From Plectrocnemia conspersa (lineage: Eukaryota > Arthropoda > Insecta > Trichoptera > Polycentropodidae), in the NCBI GenBank assembly GCA_009617715.1, contig VTFK01000110.1:372001-436000 (forward strand): a stretch of 64,000 nt of DNA, written 5' to 3'. The position numbers and the translations under genes were made by a program. This document shows, one piece after another, positions 58,801-64,000 of this stretch. Every line of letters begins with the position of its first letter. Position 1 is the stretch's first letter. Under the pieces are notes generated by a model, which searched no databases, was not told the DNA's origin, and saw only the letters and a program-made list of their open reading frames with translations.

Positions 58801-60139
58801 CAAAAATATTTTTTTATTTTTTCTTAAATCCATACAACTTATTTGTTGAAAACTATATATTTATGGCTTAGAACTACGAAAACGACAATACCCATGTTGC
58901 TTGAAAGCAAAAGCGTAGAATAAAATGATGCTCATTGTAGGCGATTGATTTAAGTAGTTTTATCGGGGTAGAATATCAAAACAGAATAGTATTATCTCTT
59001 TTAGTCCAAGAGAGACGAAACATAGGCCAATCCTATTTATGTAAAATTTAATTTAACATGTTCGATATATTTTTATTTTTGTATATTCGCGACGTGTCAA
59101 GATAAAATGAATAAATTTGCTTTATCTCAGGAAAATATAACGGTACCTAGTAGTTCACAGTATTTATGTTATGTGACGGAAATGACCGAGTTTTTTTTAT
59201 GATAGGGTTGGCTGGCGAAGTGAAAACAAAACCAGGTTTTCCATAAACAAAATTATTTTTACAAAAATTGCATATGTTAGACCAAATTGTCTAGGACTAA
59301 AAGATTATGCAATATTTATATATTTTTTATTCTATAATATTTACATAAACATTTTACCTCAAATTTAATTATTATTACTTTTAGCATGAGTAGAAATAAA
59401 TATGTTTACGAAAGATAAATCTTTTGAGAATAAATATTATTAATATTAAATGTGCAATTATTAAAATAAAATAATATAAACAATTCATATCTCAATCACA
59501 ATAATATCACTATTGCAAAAAAATAAAAAAAATACTTTTGGAGTCCCGATACTACTGATACATTTGACTCAAAGACGCTTTAAAGCTTTAGACTTTTAAG
59601 CTCGCGATTAAAATAATTAATTTTGAATTTAAAAAATTGAAATTATGGTTTTTCTCTTAGCAAATATTTGTTTATGTTATATTACTGATTTATAAATATG
59701 AAATAAAACTGATAATGTAGTTTTTCATGTAATAGATACATTGATTCAAACTTATAACCTAACACGGTAAAAGTGACAAATTATGCAGTAAAAAATATAA
59801 ATAATAACAGCTTACCTTCTCCCATCCTCCTGGCAATTTTATTTCCCCTATAGTTATGTTCGTGAGGAAATATCTATGTGGGTGATTTTGAACGTATATC
59901 TTTTCTATCGGAGTGGCAGTTTTTATGATTGTAGGATCGACTTCGAACAGACCAACCTTGAACATGACGCATACACAACCAAGTGCAGGTTAAAACGTAT
60001 TCGTAACGTACAAGAAAAATAGTTACCCAATCGAAAAATAGACCGCACTCGTCGTCCCAATTCATCTCTAATCGATTCAAAGAGGACACTGTGATATAGA
60101 CCGGACTACAGGGTCCATCTGGAACTAAACGGGATATCA
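55824..60139 (-). CDS. PI-PLC X domain-containing protein (insect PLCXD), 5' partial
   Basis: Exons, 5' to 3': 60139-60027, 59956-59816, 57684-57560, 57502-57245, 56649-56559, 56486-56240 and 56182-55824. All have GT-AG borders with matching phases, about 444 codons. The first two exons form the beta-rich N-terminal domain typical of insect members (PVYITVSSLNRLEMNWDDEC, then WVGLFEVDP and LPGGWEK). The X domain begins IPLSKLLLPGTHNSGSY, with the first catalytic-type His in GTHNSG. It continues LVFGIRYLDFRIGYY, VILDIHRLPVGFY (second His), and ends near SNVIATDFYLGNNLIELSIN. Related proteins are secreted or membrane-anchored; the substrate in insects is not established. The first listed exon opens in phase 2 after an acceptor, so at least one upstream exon is missing. 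Introns 1-2 hold repeats. Confidence 0.9.
56865..56983 (+). repeat. 57-base tandem duplication
   Basis: The unit aatggacaagtacgccaatcg... starts at 56865 and again at 56922; it runs a little over two copies with very few differences. An inverted fragment (cgattggcgta, 56838-56848) precedes it and can pair with tacgccaatcg in each unit. Located between PLCXD exons 4 and 5. Confidence 0.9.
57685..59815 (-). other. PLCXD intron 2 (2.1 kb)
   Basis: Contains an open minus frame at 58161-57949 that encodes a 70-residue peptide (MLDTSADIDHIFKFIRKNFA, then RRVGRMRLQLPDHLNP). Part of its sequence recurs, decayed, near 58630-58710 (tatcctttgtt(c/g)(a/g)g). This looks like a piece of a repeated element rather than a host exon. 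The remainder is AT-rich, with an accggtatt/aataccggt inverted pair near 58770-58795. Confidence 0.5.
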
Positions 60140-60877
60140 CTGTTTAGCCTCTTAACTTAGCATTTTATTGAGAAATTAAATACATTCTGCCACGCAGGTA
60201 CGAATCAGCGAAAGTGACACAATCCAGAATAAAGTTATTTTAAAAAGGTTAAATAAAACGGCGGAGTTTTCTACGATTTTCATCGTAAACAAGTTCTTAT
60301 TGGCTCGGCGACCGACCGGTCACTGATCGTCAGAGTCAAACTATGGTCCATAGTGCGCGCTCAAGGAAGCTGCAAATTTACTACTCATTGTCAACTCGCA
60401 CATGCATTAATATTATATTGTATATTTGGAATATGAATAAAAACCAATTCGTATTCATAATGTATCGCTACAGGTGACGTAATGGTTTTGGGTCAATCGG
60501 TGGAGCGAATGATTTCTATTAATCGAAGTCGATTGATTAGAATGCGCAAATGTCGCGGAGTGCAAATGTGAAATCTCCTCTTATAACATTAATGTAAACA
60601 AATATTAGTTATATTGCAAATATAAATGTTATTAAAGTTCGTTTATAAACAACATTTATAGAGCATGGTATTTTACAGCAGTAATTATATTAAATATTTA
60701 AAAATACGTATATGAATGTGGGTATTTTTTATACGATTGACTAACTGCTGTTTATATAATAGTATAACTAAAATAAAATATTAAACGCTTACTTTATTAT
60801 GATCATATTTTTTTTATTTCTCTAACCGTAAGTATTGATAGGAATTTGTTCATGTTTTGTATCAGATTACATTGTAC

Positions 60878-61070
60878 CCATCAATACTTGCATATAGGCG
60901 GTAATTTTTGTTGAATTATTTTCATAGGAGCTATTTGAGGGCACTGTGTAGCTTGTATTGTATAAATACCGGTTCTGAGCATACGTAACTGATTCACTCG
61001 CGTAGTAAAAATATAATAAAAACAAAATTAAAAATATAATAAAAACAGACGGTAATATTATTTTTATCAC
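60878..61070 (-). CDS. Candidate upstream exon of the PLCXD gene (membrane anchor)
   Basis: This open minus-strand stretch encodes a long hydrophobic run (LPSVFIIFLILFLLYFYYA) followed by an extracellular-looking segment with three N-glycosylation sequons (NTS, NSS, NST). It ends at a possible donor (atg g|gtacaa, 60878/60877) in phase 1, which fits the phase of the exon at 60139. Against it: there is no ATG at its start (only GTG), and the donor is weak. An alternative upstream exon ends at a stronger donor near 62587 (gaag|gtaagt), also in phase 1. Confidence 0.3.
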
Positions 61071-64000
61071 AAAATGGGAAAGTACAATTTATGAAGCGAT
61101 ATTTAATTATTCTAAAAACACGATTAAATAAAATTTGTGCTAATTCTGGGATCGGTTTTGCCGTCTAAGACTTTGTGTAACTTTGTAAAATGTGTCTACC
61201 TAGACAGAGCCAGCCTCGCGCTCCATCAAAACTCCATCGTCAATTTTGCGCGGCTCTTGGAACCCTTTGTGTAAAAGAAACAAGGACTAGAATATCTAAT
61301 GTGTGGTTACTATAAATCATTCCTTAATGTTTGTATAATATAATATATTTTAGTCAGGAGTGATATATATGTGCCATGAATGTTATTAAGCATGCGCACG
61401 AATGTTTCATAATATATTCATGTACATACGCTTATAAAATTGCACGTGCAAACTTAAATGAAAAAAATATTAATTGCTACGTTACGCGAAAGCAATTACG
61501 TCGACCGTGAATCGTTTTAAATTAATGGCCGTAAAATGGACTGCATTGTTTTGTTTTCACGCGGGGTAATATCGAACGACTATTTTGTTTTTAAAGTTGA
61601 CCGCCTTTTGTTTTTCAGTCGTTGCAATAATTCAAACAGATGGCATTTTAAAGCGCGAGATCATTACAAAATTTAAACCGTCGTAAATCACGGACAATGT
61701 CGCGAAAACGCTCTCGTTTTAATCATTTAATCTCGAGATGTCCAATTGTCGCGGTGCGCCGTTGCATTGTTCATTCTGTACAGATGGGACAAAAATATGT
61801 ATAAATTATATATAACGTATAAGAAGCGTTAAAAATATTATAAAAGGCTGGATTAAGGGTAACTAAGCTTAGCTCAATAATAGTCTCTCCACAATATTTG
61901 TTTTAATACTTAAATATCTACCCAATATATTTTTTAAATTATATTAATAATATTATAAATAAATGTAAAATAGTAACAAACTTTAAAAAAACATTATATA
62001 TATGTATATGATTTTTTTACCCCAAAAATTAGTTAAAAAGATGATTTTGAAGAAAAAAACTTTTTTTGGTGAATAAATATAAAATAATATTTTAAATAAA
62101 TGAAAATTAAAGAAATCAGAACATTTAAACACAGTAATAAGGTAAAATTTGCATTTTTCAAAAAGCAATTTAATATTTATAAAGGGTTAGTGGCGTGCAA
62201 GCCGCATCAGCCGCATGTATAGATATATGCGGTTGATGCGCCGCATGTCTTAGATATTAATAATTAACACTCTGTATGTGGTTCGCGATAGTCGTGTTTA
62301 AGTATGAATTTAATTAAAAAAAAAACTGTTCATCAAATCAGTCAAAGTTTTTAATTGTTTTAATCCATTTTTTTCTGCCGTTAAGTCGGGTAACCGAAAA
62401 ATTAAAAACGTATCGCAATATACTGATGATAAATTGCTTAAGCTGCAAATGATTCTGTCGGGATTACCAGAACCGAAATAAGTTGAGTTATTCAAATTGT
62501 TTGTAACTAATCATTTTACCGATTTTGTAATTCGTACACACATAAAAAAATAATAAATAATAATAAAATAATTGGAAGGGACTTACCTTCAATTCTTAAT
62601 GGTATATCTGAACAAATACGGCCGTACTAAATCATTTCCAAGGGGTACCTCATTCAGAATCAGCTTTCTTCTCAAATCTGTAACCTAAAACCAAAACGAA
62701 AATCATTGCTTTTATTATTATAAAACAAAAATATTTTTTAGTGTTTTGGAGGGCAAGGAACAATTGATGGGAATGAATAACCAAAACGAAAATATTCTTT
62801 TATTATTATAAAACAAGATTTTTTAATTTTTTAATTGATAATGAATAATATCAAAGTGGGTCAACGTTACAAATAATATTTATAGCAATAACTACACGAT
62901 AAGCTACTTACTACAAATATACGACTTGAATTATTTATAAAATGAAGCAATTTTAACGTTTAGTCTTTTTCTACTACGTGTTTTTTAAAGTTGACTTGCT
63001 TATTAGCGTGTTTTGATAAAAAAATTTAAAAAACGTAGTTGCAATATAATTTTAATATCGATTGCATTTTAGTAATTTTAATTAATAAATATTGTGTGTA
63101 TGTTTTAGAGCTTAATAAAAATTAAAATATAGTGCGTGACGTAATGGCAACTATGTTTAAAAAGTTATGTAAAGTTTAACATACAATTACTTTTACATTA
63201 CGAAATAAAATGTTAAAGACAGTACATGACGATGTGCACATAGCACATGTAGCAAATTTGCGTCCATAATTTTTGCAATGTGAAATTCGCACTATACATA
63301 CACAGACTAATAGCATTGATGTAAATTTTAGCTAATTAAAATCAAAATAATATGTATTATTCTACATACTCGCATAATAATTACATATGTATTTTTACTT
63401 TTTCTTTTTAATAACTAAACTGAAACAAATACATGCTGGATTATTCAGAAAATAAAATCTTAATGATGGCAATAGATTTTTGATGTAACATGATATACTT
63501 TTGGGTCACTGTGTATATGTCAAATTTCCATGTTTCTATAATAATACACATAACTCTACATTTAACATAATGGTTGAAACAATGTATGTTAAGGTCAAAA
63601 TTGCACAAGATTAAAACCATAATGTTGCAGTTAAATTTACACCTCTTGAATGATCTAATTATATTTTTGTCAAGTAAATTCGACCAGCAGAGCTTCACAT
63701 ATTTTAAACCCTTTGTTATAAGGATGTCAGTAATGCGATAAAAGCAACGGATGTCTGAATTAATAAACAACCGGGCTAAATTAAACAATAGTTGCTTGTA
63801 TAGCAAGTCAATGTTTGAAGCGACCAAACTATTCATTGTTGTGAGAAGGACCTCTAACGTAGACGAGATGTCGCGACCTGTAATTGCTAAATTATTAACG
63901 CATCAAGGATTAACTTTTTCTTTGAAGATGAGAAGAGAACAAGAATGCCCCGAGGAGGTGACCTGAATCCACAGGATAGCTAGACAGCTGGAAGCCAAAG
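61071..64000. other. Gene-free end of window
   Basis: No exon is supported. A GTAAGT donor and a ttttag acceptor on the minus strand frame a short segment at about 62587-62684 that could be an untranslated or upstream exon of the PLCXD gene. The plus frame 63751-63966 and the minus frame 63836-63441 overlap each other and show no known motif. Confidence 0.4.

Noticed and set aside
63441..63966. 131-codon minus and 71-codon plus overlapping frames
   Set aside because: No motif, low complexity in the minus frame, no splice context.
1..64000. CRISPR arrays, prokaryotic operons, rRNA genes or intact viral genomes
   Set aside because: Nothing of the kind was seen; the IAP genes have cellular domain order and 5' or coding introns, so they are host genes and not viral copies.

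Overview
This window is a piece of a nuclear insect genome. It is AT-rich, its genes have short exons with GT-AG introns, and its gene set is animal: acetyl-CoA thiolase, two inhibitor-of-apoptosis (IAP) genes, MSH2, and a PI-PLC X-domain protein with the insect-type N-terminal domain. It also carries many decayed DNA transposons, MITEs and non-LTR pieces. A holometabolous insect, possibly a moth or a relative, fits best, but nothing in the sequence fixes the order. All gene calls come from reading frames, splice sites and remembered family motifs; no database search was run.

Layout. 1-2.8 kb: repeats only. 2.84-5.32 kb (minus): a glutaredoxin-like exon directly downstream of a mitochondrial acetyl-CoA acetyltransferase. 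The last thiolase codon and stop overlap a splice donor that joins the glutaredoxin exon in frame. 5.3-7.7 kb: head-to-head intergenic region with a dead Tc1 piece. 7.7-11.5 kb (plus): eight-coding-exon IAP2-type gene (two BIRs, UBA-like region, RING). 11.5-33.7 kb: 22 kb without a confident gene, made of MITEs, mariner, piggyBac-like and RT remnants, plus four GC-richer islands that could be distal promoters or 5' exons. 33.7-34.8 kb (plus): IAP1-type gene whose whole coding region is one exon. 35.5-53.7 kb (minus): complete MSH2, 15 coding exons and 915 codons with every splice phase matching, its 3' end facing that of IAP1. Intron 2 of MSH2 contains, on the opposite strand, a complete gene for a 1079-residue secreted, repetitive Ser/Gly/Tyr- then Gln-rich protein. 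54-54.6 kb: Tigger/pogo transposase remnant. 55.8-60.1 kb (minus): secreted or membrane PI-PLC X-domain protein, 5' end unresolved. 60.2-64 kb: no confident gene.

The genes do not form a pathway. The two IAPs on the same strand are paralogues acting on caspases and ubiquitin signalling. MSH2 is nuclear mismatch repair, the thiolase acts in mitochondrial ketone-body and isoleucine metabolism, and the nested gene product is extracellular. The most unusual items are the thiolase/glutaredoxin splice junction, the gene nested in MSH2, and a set of well-preserved MITEs with intact target duplications. No defence system, CRISPR array or intact virus was seen.
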